59,336 bases of DNA from Gemmatimonadota bacterium (lineage in GTDB: Bacteria; Latescibacterota; UBA2968), in the NCBI GenBank assembly GCA_009838845.1, contig VXRD01000013.1, forward strand, positions 1-59,336. Reading direction: 5' to 3'. Below, piece after piece: positions 1-8,584 of the stretch (position 1 is its first letter; each line of letters starts with the position of its first letter). The notes under the pieces are model-generated. The model saw only the letters and a list, made by a program, of their open reading frames with translations. It was not told where the DNA came from and ran no database searches. The position numbers and the translations under genes are program-made.

Positions 1-45
1 ATTGTCGATGATGTGCTGGTGTTTGATTATGAAATAGATAAATAA
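1..45 (+). CDS. 3' end of a gene truncated by the window edge
   Basis: An open frame runs from base 1 to a TAA stop at 43-45 and encodes the last 14 residues (IVDDVLVFDYEIDK). It is too short to recognise. It lies on the same strand as, and just before, the small gene at 88, so it may be the upstream member of that transcript. The frame is assumed, not proven. Confidence 0.3.
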   Translation: MVDDVLVFDYEIDK

Positions 46-87
46 AAAAGTCGCTGTTTTTAGGCTTCAATTTTGCTACATTTTGGT

Positions 88-321
88 ATGAATATGGATT
101 TAAACTTTAAGCCCGAACTTTTTGACAAGAAGATCGATCCTCAAACCGGAAATATTCTCTTTTTTCGGCGGGATATGCGGGGCATACCTGACCAGGTGAT
201 TGAAGGTGATGGTTTTACAGTTGAATTTAAAGATAATCAGGTTTATCTGATCGATATCTTTAATGCAAAAAAAGTGATGGGGAATCTTTTAAGAACGATC
301 CCAACAGAAAACCTCGTTTGA
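88..321 (+). CDS. small hypothetical protein
   Basis: This encodes a 77-residue acidic protein with no signal peptide or membrane segment. The ATG at 88 is chosen over an in-frame TTG at 73; an ATG at 94 is also possible. No good ribosome-binding site is seen. The middle (VIEGDGFTVEFKDNQVYLIDIF) looks like a short beta-rich fold, vaguely like DUF2283-type antitoxin proteins, but I do not recognise the family. It precedes the PHP phosphoesterase by 36 bases on the same strand. Confidence 0.5.
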   Translation: MNMDLNFKPELFDKKIDPQTGNILFFRRDMRGIPDQVIEGDGFTVEFKDNQVYLIDIFNAKKVMGNLLRTIPTENLV

Positions 322-357
322 TAACTCCCTTAATTGGTACTGGTAGGAATAACCTGC

Positions 358-1164
358 ATGTACATTGATCTCCACATGCACACGACCGCATCTGACGGTG
401 CATGGACGCGGTCTGAACTCCTCAATTTGCTCGCCGAATACAATATCACGACTTTTGCGGTTACCGACCACGATACGACCCAGAATAGCCAACCTATGAT
501 TTCCGAAGCCGAAGCGCGTGGTATGCACTGTATCTCCGGCGTTGAAATCTCGACCCTGTACGATCGCGAATATCACATTACCTGCTATGGCATTGACTTT
601 GAGCACTCGGGTCTTCAATCTCTTCTCTCATACAACCGCGAGGAGCGCGCCGCCCTCAATCGAGAGACGGTTTGCCTGCTGGCTGAACAAGACGCGCGCA
701 TCAATTTTGAACAGTACGAATCCTATACCTATGACCCGATACGCGGCGGCTGGAAGTCGTTGAATTTCCTTATTGACCAGGGTATCATCAATGGTACTCC
801 CGGGTACTTCGCGATTACTCAGCACCTGAATATGCGCGTTGAATGCCCTCCGCCTGAGATCGTTATCCAGACGGTCAAAGACGCTGGTGGCTTCCCCTTT
901 CTCGCGCATCCCAATGTGTATCAGGGCGGCGAACGGATGTCCAGAGATCAACTCATGCAATGGCGCGACTTTGGCATCGCGGGTATCGAGTGCTACTCGC
1001 CTTCGGTAAATGATCTTTCTGATACCAGGTACTATGTTGATTTTTGCAAGAAAAATAATCTGCTTATTTCCGGTGGTTCAGATTATCACGGTCCCTTTCT
1101 CACCCGTCCCTTAGGTGATCCGCTTATTACGCGCGATATGCTCGATCTGGGTGGGCTCATATAA
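358..1164 (+). CDS. PHP-domain metal-dependent phosphoesterase
   Basis: A 268-residue protein of the PHP superfamily, most like the YciV/RNase AM (TrpH) group, which hydrolyse phosphodiester or phosphomonoester bonds using a metal cluster. The start at 358 is chosen because the metal-binding motif begins at once (MYIDLHMHT, with His6 and His8); an upstream start at 334 would add eight unrelated residues. Further metal-ligand blocks are VTDHDT near residue 40, GVEIS near 62, FLAHPN near 180 and SGGSDYHGP near 238. No membrane segment, so cytoplasmic. It is part of a + strand run with the dioxygenase and isomerase genes. Substrate not predictable; small nucleotide or sugar phosphates are possible. 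Confidence 0.85.
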   Translation: MYIDLHMHTTASDGAWTRSELLNLLAEYNITTFAVTDHDTTQNSQPMISEAEARGMHCISGVEISTLYDREYHITCYGIDFEHSGLQSLLSYNREERAALNRETVCLLAEQDARINFEQYESYTYDPIRGGWKSLNFLIDQGIINGTPGYFAITQHLNMRVECPPPEIVIQTVKDAGGFPFLAHPNVYQGGERMSRDQLMQWRDFGIAGIECYSPSVNDLSDTRYYVDFCKKNNLLISGGSDYHGPFLTRPLGDPLITRDMLDLGGLI

Positions 1165-1225
1165 ATCAATATGGACAAACTTTTGTTGTATGCCGTATAT
1201 TCATTTCAGAATGAGGAGGCTGTGA

Positions 1226-1516
1226 ATGCCCGAAACACAACTGAGACAAAAACTTCTCTTTCTCTATCTGGGCAATTCCAGTTTGGAGAGTGAAGTTGTT
1301 GGTTGGTCACTTTACGATGGGACAACTGATGAGATGTTTGAGGCTGCAGGTGAAGATGCCGAGCCGCCTTATAATTCTGTGCTGGATGCGATGCGCGATG
1401 GCTGGCGCGTTATTCAGGTGCCTTTTATCAAAGCACCGCAAGTTGGGCGCGAATACGAAAACGATTATCTCGATTTTGAATTTGTCCTGGAAAAAATGGA
1501 GGCGATACATGGATAA
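1226..1516 (+). CDS. small hypothetical protein upstream of PhyH
   Basis: A 96-residue acidic protein with a strong ribosome-binding site (GAGGAGG) ahead of ATG 1226. Its last eight bases overlap the start of the PhyH gene, so the two are probably translationally coupled. It contains GWSLYDGTTDEMFEAAGEDAE and a conserved-looking GWRVIQVPF core. No family is recognised. The tight coupling suggests it accompanies the dioxygenase, but no function can be assigned. Confidence 0.7.
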   Translation: MPETQLRQKLLFLYLGNSSLESEVVGWSLYDGTTDEMFEAAGEDAEPPYNSVLDAMRDGWRVIQVPFIKAPQVGREYENDYLDFEFVLEKMEAIHG

Positions 1517-2327
1517 GAATCTTTTGCTCACGTCTGTGGAAATGGCGCAGTTCGCAAGCACGGGTTTTTTGCGTTTTGACAATCTGGTGCCGCGGGAACT
1601 CTGCGAAGCCGCATACGAAGAGATGAGTGCGGGCAAGATTAGACGCCGCGCTCCGATGGGCGCGTCTTTTAACGAGGTTTGGCCCGATGAAGCTATTGGC
1701 AAGGTTTTTCGCCTGCCCAAAGTGGCGGCGATTATTCACAGTCTGGTGGGTCCCAATCCGCGATACGATCATCACGCGGCGCACCTTACGCCGGCAAATA
1801 CGCGCAAGGGTGCCAATTTGCATCAGGATGCCGAATACGATATTCGCGATTTGCATTTCGACATTCAAATTTCCTTTTTTCCAGAAGATACACCGCTGGA
1901 AAGCGGGGGTACGCTTTTTGTGCCGGGCACGCAATTTCGCCGGGTTCACGAAGCCGAGATCAAACGCTATCAAAATATCATAGGACAGGTGCAGGCGGTT
2001 TGCGAGGCGGGGACGATGTTTTTCTGGCATACCAATATATGGCATTCGGCGAGGAGCAATTTTACCGATAGAGATCGGTATATGTTTAAGCTCCGCCTCA
2101 ATCCCACGGTTCGCCAACAGCGCCTGTGGAATACCGACGATCTCGATAGTCCCGAGGTTAAACAGAAACTCAATCAGAAGATTCCCTGGCATGGGCAACG
2201 CCATCGCATTGAACTTATGAATCGCATTAAGTTCTGGCGTTTTCTCACTGGCGATCCCACTTTTGATCTCTCTCTCTGGTGGGGGCGCGTTGAAAATACG
2301 CCGGATCTTATTGTTCCGGGAGGTTGA
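1509..2327 (+). CDS. phytanoyl-CoA dioxygenase (PhyH) family protein
   Basis: A 272-residue Fe(II)/2-oxoglutarate-dependent dioxygenase of the PhyH family. The iron-binding facial triad is visible: HQD at residues 105-107 and the distal His179 in WHSARS, followed by Arg182, which could bind 2-oxoglutarate. The double-stranded beta-helix core lies between (FDIQISFFPEDTPLESGGT). The start at ATG 1509 is set by the overlap with the preceding gene and by the family N-terminus; the frame stays open upstream but is out-of-family. Such enzymes hydroxylate small molecules or lipids. Neighbouring isomerase and dehydrogenase genes suggest catabolism of a modified sugar or carboxylic acid, which is an inference. 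Confidence 0.88.
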   Translation: MDKNLLLTSVEMAQFASTGFLRFDNLVPRELCEAAYEEMSAGKIRRRAPMGASFNEVWPDEAIGKVFRLPKVAAIIHSLVGPNPRYDHHAAHLTPANTRKGANLHQDAEYDIRDLHFDIQISFFPEDTPLESGGTLFVPGTQFRRVHEAEIKRYQNIIGQVQAVCEAGTMFFWHTNIWHSARSNFTDRDRYMFKLRLNPTVRQQRLWNTDDLDSPEVKQKLNQKIPWHGQRHRIELMNRIKFWRFLTGDPTFDLSLWWGRVENTPDLIVPGG

Positions 2328-2329
2328 TG

Positions 2330-3217
2330 ATGCACTTATCTATGCACAATTGGATGCGCTCGGAGTCTCTCGAAGTTACGCTTGAGAGGTTGGCAAAATT
2401 TGGGTACGAGAGTATTGAGCTTAGCGGTGAACCCGAGCGGTATGATACGTCAGAAGTGCGTGCTTTGCTCAATGAGTACAATATCCGCTGCTGGGGGGCG
2501 GTGACGTTGATGATGGGTGACCGCAATATGCTGGCCAAAGATGCGGGAATTCGGGCACAATCCGTGCAGTACGTCAAGGACTGTGTTACGATGGTTAAGG
2601 AACTTGATGGGTACGAGCTGACTGTGGTGCCGGCTACTGTGGGAAAAATCGAACCGGATGCCACGCCTGATGAGGAATGGCAATGGGCTGTGGCGGGCAT
2701 GCAGGAGGTTTACGATCATTCCGAAAGTGAGGGGGTTCGCCTGGCGATTGAACCCATCAATCGGTTTGAGACGTATTTTATTACCCGGGGTGCTCAGGCT
2801 CTTGCTCTGGCAGAGGCGACGGGTGCGAATTGCGGGGTGTGTTTAGATGCTTTTCATATCAATATCGAAGAGGCGGATCCGTATCAAGCTATCCGAGATG
2901 CCGGCGACCGGCTGGTGGATTTTCACGTGGCGGATAACAATCGCATGGCGTGTGGGCTGGGGAACTGGGATTGGGCAAAATTGGTCGCGACGCTCAAAGA
3001 GGTAGGTTATGATGACGCGCTGACTGTGGAATTTGTCGCGCCGATTGATCGGACGCCTGCGAATGAATATCCCAATGCGGTTGAGACCAATCCCGTTGAT
3101 ATTACACCCGAGGAACTCAAATTTATTCAGGATCACGGGAGTAGTCTGTTGAGTGAGGAATTTTACACTTTTCTGGTGGAGAAAACCGCTGAGACGTTGT
3201 TGCCGCTGATTGGATAG
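2330..3217 (+). CDS. sugar phosphate isomerase/epimerase family (xylose isomerase-like TIM barrel)
   Basis: A ~295-residue TIM-barrel protein of the AP-endonuclease-2/xylose isomerase-like family, which includes hydroxypyruvate isomerases, tagatose epimerases and inosose dehydratases. The usual metal-ligand series is present: Glu in LAIEPINRFE, Asp/His in CLDAFHINIEE, His in DFHVADNNR, and Glu in LTVEFVAP. Three in-frame starts overlap the PhyH stop (TTG 2324, ATG 2327, ATG 2330); 2330 is chosen because it lies six bases after GGGAGG. It overlaps or abuts the PhyH gene and so is in the same operon. Cytoplasmic. Exact reaction not assignable. Confidence 0.85.
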   Translation: MHLSMHNWMRSESLEVTLERLAKFGYESIELSGEPERYDTSEVRALLNEYNIRCWGAVTLMMGDRNMLAKDAGIRAQSVQYVKDCVTMVKELDGYELTVVPATVGKIEPDATPDEEWQWAVAGMQEVYDHSESEGVRLAIEPINRFETYFITRGAQALALAEATGANCGVCLDAFHINIEEADPYQAIRDAGDRLVDFHVADNNRMACGLGNWDWAKLVATLKEVGYDDALTVEFVAPIDRTPANEYPNAVETNPVDITPEELKFIQDHGSSLLSEEFYTFLVEKTAETLLPLIG

Positions 3218-3244
3218 GGGCAAATTTTATTTTAAGGACAAGCT

Positions 3245-4234
3245 ATGGCTCAAAGAATTCTTATTACAGATAAATTACAGGGTCCCGAGTTTGCATCTGA
3301 GGAGCGGACAAAGGCGATTGACAGGTTGCGCGAATACGCCGAGGTGGAATTTTACGATGAGACCGAATTTGGTGCTGAACACGCCGAGGGTGTGGTGGGT
3401 GTTTTGGCGGATTCGGTTGTGTTCTCGCCCGAGTTTTACGCGATGGCGCGCGATTTGCGCATTGTTGCGCGGTGGGGTGTGGGGTTTGAAAAGGTGGATG
3501 TGCCGCGCGCGACCGATTGCGGTGTTCTTGTTACGGTTGCTCCCGTGCATATGGTTACGGTTGCCGAGTTTGCGATCGCGCAGTGGATGGCCGCGCTGAA
3601 GCGCGTTTATACGTTGAATCGAAATAGCCATGCGGGGAATTTTGAGATTATCAGGACTTATGACGCGGAAGGTTCTACGCTGGGTATTTGGGGGCTGGGG
3701 CGGATCGGTCAGGCGATGGCGGAGCGCGCGCGTCCGCTTCTGGGCGCTTCTGGGCGCTTGCTGGTCTATGATATCCGTCCGGATATTGATGAGGTCGCCG
3801 CGCAGTACGATGCCGAGGTGGTAGATGATCCCCGCGTCCTTTTCGAGGAATGCGATGCGATTTCTCTGCATCTTTCGGGCGATGATACGGTTGTGACCTA
3901 CGATTTGCTTTGTGCGATGAAACCCCATGCTTCAGTGATCAATCCCTCGCGTGGCAATCTGGTGGATGACGAGGCGGTGAACCGGGCGATTAAAGAGGAG
4001 CGGCTCTATTATTATCTCGTCGATGATCCGGTTAATCAGACGCGTGCGATTCACAAAGACCACCCCCGCATTATCTGTACCAATCACAACGCGGGCATTA
4101 CTGTGGAATCCGCTATTCGGCTTGATGAGTGTTGTGTGGAGCAAATTATTGACGCGCTTGAAGGTCGCACGCCCAGAGATGTGCTCAATACCGATGTGCT
4201 CGATCACCCGAGGGTTCAGGGGTTTTTGAAATGA
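3245..4234 (+). CDS. D-isomer-specific 2-hydroxyacid dehydrogenase-like protein (SerA fold)
   Basis: A 329-residue protein of the phosphoglycerate dehydrogenase/D-2-hydroxyacid dehydrogenase superfamily. The NAD-binding Rossmann motif GLGRIG is at residues 150-155 with an acidic residue about 26 further on (YDIRPD). The substrate-binding Arg236 is in NPSRGNLVDD and the catalytic His281 in TNHNAGIT. The catalytic Glu that normally lies about 29 residues after the Arg is missing: there is no Glu between 253 and 287, and the usual EP position reads DP (Asp261). Ribosome-binding site AAGGA precedes ATG 3245. Likely the last enzymatic step of the upstream operon, but the altered triad leaves activity open. 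Confidence 0.85.
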   Translation: MAQRILITDKLQGPEFASEERTKAIDRLREYAEVEFYDETEFGAEHAEGVVGVLADSVVFSPEFYAMARDLRIVARWGVGFEKVDVPRATDCGVLVTVAPVHMVTVAEFAIAQWMAALKRVYTLNRNSHAGNFEIIRTYDAEGSTLGIWGLGRIGQAMAERARPLLGASGRLLVYDIRPDIDEVAAQYDAEVVDDPRVLFEECDAISLHLSGDDTVVTYDLLCAMKPHASVINPSRGNLVDDEAVNRAIKEERLYYYLVDDPVNQTRAIHKDHPRIICTNHNAGITVESAIRLDECCVEQIIDALEGRTPRDVLNTDVLDHPRVQGFLK

Positions 4235-4300
4235 GAAGTTAAATGGTGAGTTCCTTGCTGAGCCGGGAGGTGGGCAAGTGCAAACGGAAGAGGAAGACCA

Positions 4301-5038
4301 ATGAATGACGATATGCAAATCGACATGACCCCGCTGGATTACGGGCGCTCGTTCCTGATCGGGAAAGGAGACGCCAATGAGGCGCGCTTCTGGATCGAGT
4401 CACGCACCCGCATCATTGACGACAGGCGGGGGATCTGTGAGGATTTCTACCAGACAGCCTCATGCAAGAGCGAGAATACCTTTCACGAGCAGGATCTGTT
4501 TATACAGGACAACTACGATTTCCTGCCGATATTTAGCGCCGGATTTGGTCTCATTTTCAGGCGCCATGCCTATCTCAGCGATCGCTATCGGGAAACGCGC
4601 CCGTACACGGAGATGTTCGGCGGTTACGACCTGCATCTCGTCGAAGGCGCAACGATTCGCGAGTTGCCGACGAACGCGGCGATTCGCGAGGAGACGTATC
4701 GCTTTGCGCCGCTGGTTTCGCAGACCGGGATCCGCAACGACGATACCGGCCTTCGGGCACTGATTGAATGTCCAGTTAAGACGATGAATACCCGCCGTGA
4801 CGACGACCGCTATCAGGTCGATACGGGTCCGATCGCGTTCCCGGACCTTTCGGTGCGTCCCGAGCGGCTCATCGATTGCCTGATGCTGGCCTTTGTGGCT
4901 TTTAATGTCCCTCATTTCGCCGATTTCGTGATCGAAGTGCCCACCACGGTCGATCCCGACCACCCCGATTTGCAGATCTACCATTTCTCGAAGATTGTCA
5001 GCCTGCCGGCACGCAACCGGCTGTTTGCGGTCGAATAG
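4301..5038 (+). CDS. hypothetical protein
   Basis: A 245-residue soluble protein with ribosome-binding site GAGGA just before ATG 4301. It is rich in Arg, Asp and Tyr, with patches such as DFLPIFSAGFGLIFRRHAYL and NVPHFADFVIEVPTT. There are no membrane segments, no signal peptide and no motif that I recognise. It follows the dehydrogenase on the same strand after 66 bases and could be part of the same transcript. It converges with the SWIM-domain gene on the other strand; I see no clear hairpin terminator in the 62-base gap. Confidence 0.7.
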   Translation: MNDDMQIDMTPLDYGRSFLIGKGDANEARFWIESRTRIIDDRRGICEDFYQTASCKSENTFHEQDLFIQDNYDFLPIFSAGFGLIFRRHAYLSDRYRETRPYTEMFGGYDLHLVEGATIRELPTNAAIREETYRFAPLVSQTGIRNDDTGLRALIECPVKTMNTRRDDDRYQVDTGPIAFPDLSVRPERLIDCLMLAFVAFNVPHFADFVIEVPTTVDPDHPDLQIYHFSKIVSLPARNRLFAVE

Positions 5039-5100
5039 ATCGACTCCGATGCCCACTTGGCTGCTGCTTTCTCGGATTTGGACCATCTCTCATACATAAT

Positions 5101-7053
5101 CTATTCCCTATCGATGATGCGCTTGCCTGCCAAACCATCCAGGACTTCGAGGCAACGCGGTCTTCTTTTGTTTTGGTCTCTCAACGCGCTCAAATACGTT
5201 TCCCATTCTTTTTCCCTGTTGAGACGCTTTAACGTGTCTCGCACCTCGCGGAGATAGGTACCGGCTTCTCGATAACCGGAAACTTCAACGCGGCTGATTT
5301 CAGATTCGGCCATTTCTTTCCAGATCTCTATGGTGCGGTCTGGATATTTTTCTTTGACCATCTCGGCAATTTGGAGTGAAGAAGCGGGCATATGGCCCCA
5401 TCGGTAATCTGTGCGGGATGTTTCCAGATCGTACCATTTCAGAACTGCTTCTATTTGTTTTTCAGCAATGGCGATTTCGATCAATGTGTGGGTTACTGGA
5501 CCCTCTGAAGGGCGAATGTCTTCATGAAATCCGGTTGACGGTAAAGGCCATTTGTCATCCGGTTCCCCTTTTCGCTTTCTGCCCTTTGTTCGCGGTAAGT
5601 GTCCTGTTTCCAGAAAATAGCGCGCCCATGCTTCGACCGCTGGTCCCACTTTGGCCTTTTGTGCAGATTTGCACAATTCCTGAAAGGTGAGCAGAGAGGG
5701 TCGCCTGAAAAAGTTATCAGCACGAAAGGCAGCAGCACCCAATAGGTCTCCGGTTTTTTCCCGGATGATGCGTAGCCTCTCTTTGAGAGCCGAGAGGGTG
5801 CCAGGGTGATTGGGGTCTGTGTTTGCAATTGCCCTGTGACACCAGTTTTCGGCGTCTTCAAAGCGGTTTTCAGCGATTAGTCTATCGATCAGACGCTCAT
5901 AGTCGCCGGTTATTTCGGCCTCTTGCTCACATAGAGGGAGAATTTCGGCCTCGCGTCCAGCACATTCGAGGGCCGAGATAAGCCAGTTGCTCAATTGGTC
6001 TCGCCGATAAGTGGATATATCACCTTCAGCATCCTTGGACATAGGTATGTTATTCAGGCGTTTCTGCAATTCGTCGGCGAGCTCGCTCCAGTCGGATTTT
6101 GTATCTCGATCACTCCAAAAAGATTCCAATGCATCAGTACAAAGGTCGTAATCATCTGCCAGTTCTATATCCACTACCCATGTCAATTGTTCGGATGAAG
6201 GTAGAGAGGATAAGGCCAGTGCCTGAATTACTGTTTCGATGCTGGGTTTGACTTTGTCAATCATTTCTCCTTCGCGATCATAGGTTTCAATGGCAAAAGT
6301 GACGGTACCTATCAACTCTTTGCCCAGATAAACGACCTCGTCTGCTTGACCTTCTTGAAGAAGTGCCTGGAGATATGCGTGCAGACGGTCGAAATTTGCG
6401 GTCTGATATTCTCTATAATTATAATCGTCCCAATCGGGTTCTCGTATGTCTGCTATTTCATTTCTGATCGCTTTGTGCAGCGTGTCGGCATTGCCACTGC
6501 GAACGTTTCGACGATCCTCTATAAATTCTCGTACATCGGGAAAGACGTCGGTGAGTTCGTCAAGTAGTTCTACAAGTTGCGCTTTGATCTGTTTTTCGAG
6601 GTAAGTTAAAAGGGGTTCGGTGTTCTGCTGTTGTTCGGCCTTTGGTTGTTCCTCTACATCTGCCGACATGCCCAATTCGGGATCCCAATATTCTTCTCCG
6701 GTTGTCTCGGTTTCTCGCAGCCTGTCCGGGCGGGGGTCTGTTTGCGGGATTTCTGGTACTGCAACATCGTTCTTCAAACACATCAGATATTCCAATACCA
6801 CGGCGACCGCGTGTTTGCAAGTTGTCCAGTAGGGACAGGTACACTCAGAGGTCAAGTCCCCATCCTGGATTGCTACTTGTGTGACATAGCGCGTGCTGCC
6901 CAGAACATAGGCGATGAGTGTGCCTTCGGGTGTGATTCCCAAATCAGAGACGCTATTGTTGCGCTGGTAGGTGCGCCCCCTGCTGACGATTGTAGTTCCC
7001 GCCCAGTGTTCAAGGTCTTCCCAGGTGAGGTCGGCATAAGCGTCTTTTTCCAT
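5101..7053 (-). CDS. SWIM zinc-finger protein with helical repeats
   Basis: A 650-residue protein. A SWIM zinc finger (CxC...CxH: CTCPYWTTCKHAVAV) lies near residues 65-80, preceded by a typical N-terminal SWIM-associated segment (GRTYQRNNSVSDL). SWIM fingers bind DNA or proteins. The remainder is acidic and alpha-helical, resembling TPR/HEAT-like repeats (for example AENWCHRAIANTDPNHPGTL). ATG 7053 is chosen over an upstream start at 7125 because AAGGA precedes it and the family begins here. It is transcribed alone, downstream of the AAA ATPase gene after a 96-base gap. Role unknown; bacterial members are often linked to SNF2 helicases, none of which is visible here. Confidence 0.8.
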   Translation of the reverse strand: MEKDAYADLTWEDLEHWAGTTIVSRGRTYQRNNSVSDLGITPEGTLIAYVLGSTRYVTQVAIQDGDLTSECTCPYWTTCKHAVAVVLEYLMCLKNDVAVPEIPQTDPRPDRLRETETTGEEYWDPELGMSADVEEQPKAEQQQNTEPLLTYLEKQIKAQLVELLDELTDVFPDVREFIEDRRNVRSGNADTLHKAIRNEIADIREPDWDDYNYREYQTANFDRLHAYLQALLQEGQADEVVYLGKELIGTVTFAIETYDREGEMIDKVKPSIETVIQALALSSLPSSEQLTWVVDIELADDYDLCTDALESFWSDRDTKSDWSELADELQKRLNNIPMSKDAEGDISTYRRDQLSNWLISALECAGREAEILPLCEQEAEITGDYERLIDRLIAENRFEDAENWCHRAIANTDPNHPGTLSALKERLRIIREKTGDLLGAAAFRADNFFRRPSLLTFQELCKSAQKAKVGPAVEAWARYFLETGHLPRTKGRKRKGEPDDKWPLPSTGFHEDIRPSEGPVTHTLIEIAIAEKQIEAVLKWYDLETSRTDYRWGHMPASSLQIAEMVKEKYPDRTIEIWKEMAESEISRVEVSGYREAGTYLREVRDTLKRLNREKEWETYLSALRDQNKRRPRCLEVLDGLAGKRIIDRE

Positions 7054-7149
7054 AGGCCAATGTCCTTGTTTGGGAATAAAATACCTGAATTTTGTGAATA
7101 TAAGTCGCTTATTTGGAAGGAACAACAGATTCAGCAGGTCACATCTATG

Positions 7150-8307
7150 TTACCGAAAGATGCTATCCATATTGGTAAAATGCAGTACGCTGGCCTGGGA
7201 CAGTTCGGGTGTGAGATTGCCTGCGTAGATGATGTGGCCTTTCTGCGCGGATGACGCGATTTTCTGGAATTGTGCGATGCCTTTTGCAAATTCTGGATTA
7301 AAGGTCATAGCCGATTTGATTTCAATGGGGATTAACTGCCTGTTTTGCCTGAATAACAGATCTACTTCGTTGCCTTTGTTGTCGCGGTAAAAGTAGAGTT
7401 CAGGCTCTTTTCCCGCGTTGAGTCTGGCTTTCAGGGCTTCGATGACGACCATGTTTTCAAAGAGATTGCCGATTAGTGGATCCCGGGTAGCGAGTGCGGG
7501 CGATTCAATGCCGAGCAAGTAGGAAGCGAGTCCGACATCGGTAAAGTAGATTTTTGGCGATTTGATGATGCGTTTACCAAAGTTTTCAAAATAGGGATTC
7601 AACCTGAAAATGGTGTGCGATGCTTCGAGTACGGAGAGCCATTCTTTTAGCGTGGTACTCGACACACCCACGTCGTTAGATAGAGAACTCAGATTCAAAA
7701 TCTGACCGACGCGTCCGGCCAGCAGGCGCATGAAGTTCTCAAAATCTATCAGGCGTCTGAGGTTGATCATTTGTCTGATGTCGCGCTCGATATAGGTTTG
7801 ACAGTAATTTCGGTACAGGCGAGTTGGATTGATTTTTTCGTTGTAAAGCCGGGGCATAAAGCCTTGGTAGATAAATTCGTCGCGCGTGTGTGTGATACCG
7901 GTTGCTTTGAGTTCTGATATCGACAGGGGCAGCAGGCGCAAGAGGGCGGTGCGTCCGGCCAGGGATTGGGCAACGGCTTCTTGAAGGCGCAACTGATGAC
8001 TGCCCGTGAGTATATATTGCCCGCGTTGAGGGCTGCTGTCAGCGAGGACTTGGATGGTTGAGAGCAGTTCGGGTACGCGCTGAATTTCGTCGATGATAAC
8101 GGGTGGGGGAAATTGTGAGAAGAAGGCGTGGGGATCGCTTGTCGCAAGCATGCGTATATCGGGTGCTTCCAGGTTCGCATAAGCGTGGTTGGGAAATTGC
8201 ATGCGTGCCAATGTGGTTTTTCCCGCCTGCCGTGGACCGATGATTGTCACTACGGGAAATTCGTTTGCCGTCGCGGCCAATTCTCTGGCGATTTGTCGCA
8301 ATATCAC
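7150..8307 (-). CDS. AAA ATPase with C-terminal DUF4143 domain
   Basis: A 385-residue protein. The N-terminal AAA_14 domain has Walker A (GPRQAGKTT, about residues 24-32), Walker B (VIIDEIQR, about 70) and sensor TGSHQ. The C-terminal DUF4143 domain carries a PD-(D/E)XK-like core (NEVDLLF then PIEIKSA, residues about 310-330). The start is a GTG at 8307 preceded by AAGGA. Family members are common near toxin-antitoxin and mobile genes and their substrate is unknown. A near-perfect 43-bp palindrome about 50 bases upstream could be its operator. Confidence 0.88.
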   Translation of the reverse strand: MILRQIARELAATANEFPVVTIIGPRQAGKTTLARMQFPNHAYANLEAPDIRMLATSDPHAFFSQFPPPVIIDEIQRVPELLSTIQVLADSSPQRGQYILTGSHQLRLQEAVAQSLAGRTALLRLLPLSISELKATGITHTRDEFIYQGFMPRLYNEKINPTRLYRNYCQTYIERDIRQMINLRRLIDFENFMRLLAGRVGQILNLSSLSNDVGVSSTTLKEWLSVLEASHTIFRLNPYFENFGKRIIKSPKIYFTDVGLASYLLGIESPALATRDPLIGNLFENMVVIEALKARLNAGKEPELYFYRDNKGNEVDLLFRQNRQLIPIEIKSAMTFNPEFAKGIAQFQKIASSAQKGHIIYAGNLTPELSQASVLHFTNMDSIFR

Positions 8308-8355
8308 GGTGCTGATCCTTGTTCGCGTTGATGTAACTCAAGGGTAAAATAAGCA

Positions 8356-8398
8356 AATCGGTACATATTTCAAGTTAAACTTGAGATTTGTACCGATT
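8356..8398. promoter_or_regulatory. 43-bp near-perfect palindrome upstream of the AAA ATPase gene
   Basis: Two 21-base arms with two mismatches flank a single central base. The outer part is AATCGGTACA / TGTACCGATT and the inner part CAAGTT-A-AACTTG. It lies 49 bases upstream of the GTG start of the ATPase and downstream of the sulfatase stop. There is no T-tract on either side, so an operator is more likely than an intrinsic terminator. Confidence 0.55.
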
Positions 8399-8443
8399 AC
8401 AGGTTTATATCTGACGTTACGCAGAGGCACACTATAATGCCCC

Positions 8444-8542
8444 TGTCATTCTGAGCCGTAACGCAGTGGAGGCGAAGAATCTCATACCAACACAGGTGGA
8501 AGGGATGCTTCGGCTCCGTTCCACTCCGCTCAGCATGACAAA
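8444..8542. repeat. 99-bp element with 13-bp terminal inverted repeats (MITE-like)
   Basis: The ends are TGTCATTCTGAGC (8444-8456) and GCTCAGCATGACA (8530-8542), which are inverted copies with one mismatch. The interior contains AGAATCTC and GGATGCTTCGGCTCCG segments often seen in dispersed repeats of this type. An 11-bp direct repeat (GTTTATATCTG) occurs at 8403-8413 and 8567-8577, flanking the element but not touching its ends. It encodes nothing and fills the gap between the sulfatase and the AAA gene. Confidence 0.55.
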
Positions 8543-8584
8543 ATGCCTGACATGCCTAACATCAGTTTATATCTGTAATATCAC

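Noticed and set aside
1428-2204. Long - strand open frame (258 codons) opposite the PhyH gene
   Set aside because: It is antisense to a well-supported gene, has no recognisable motif and its composition reflects the codon bias of the + strand gene.
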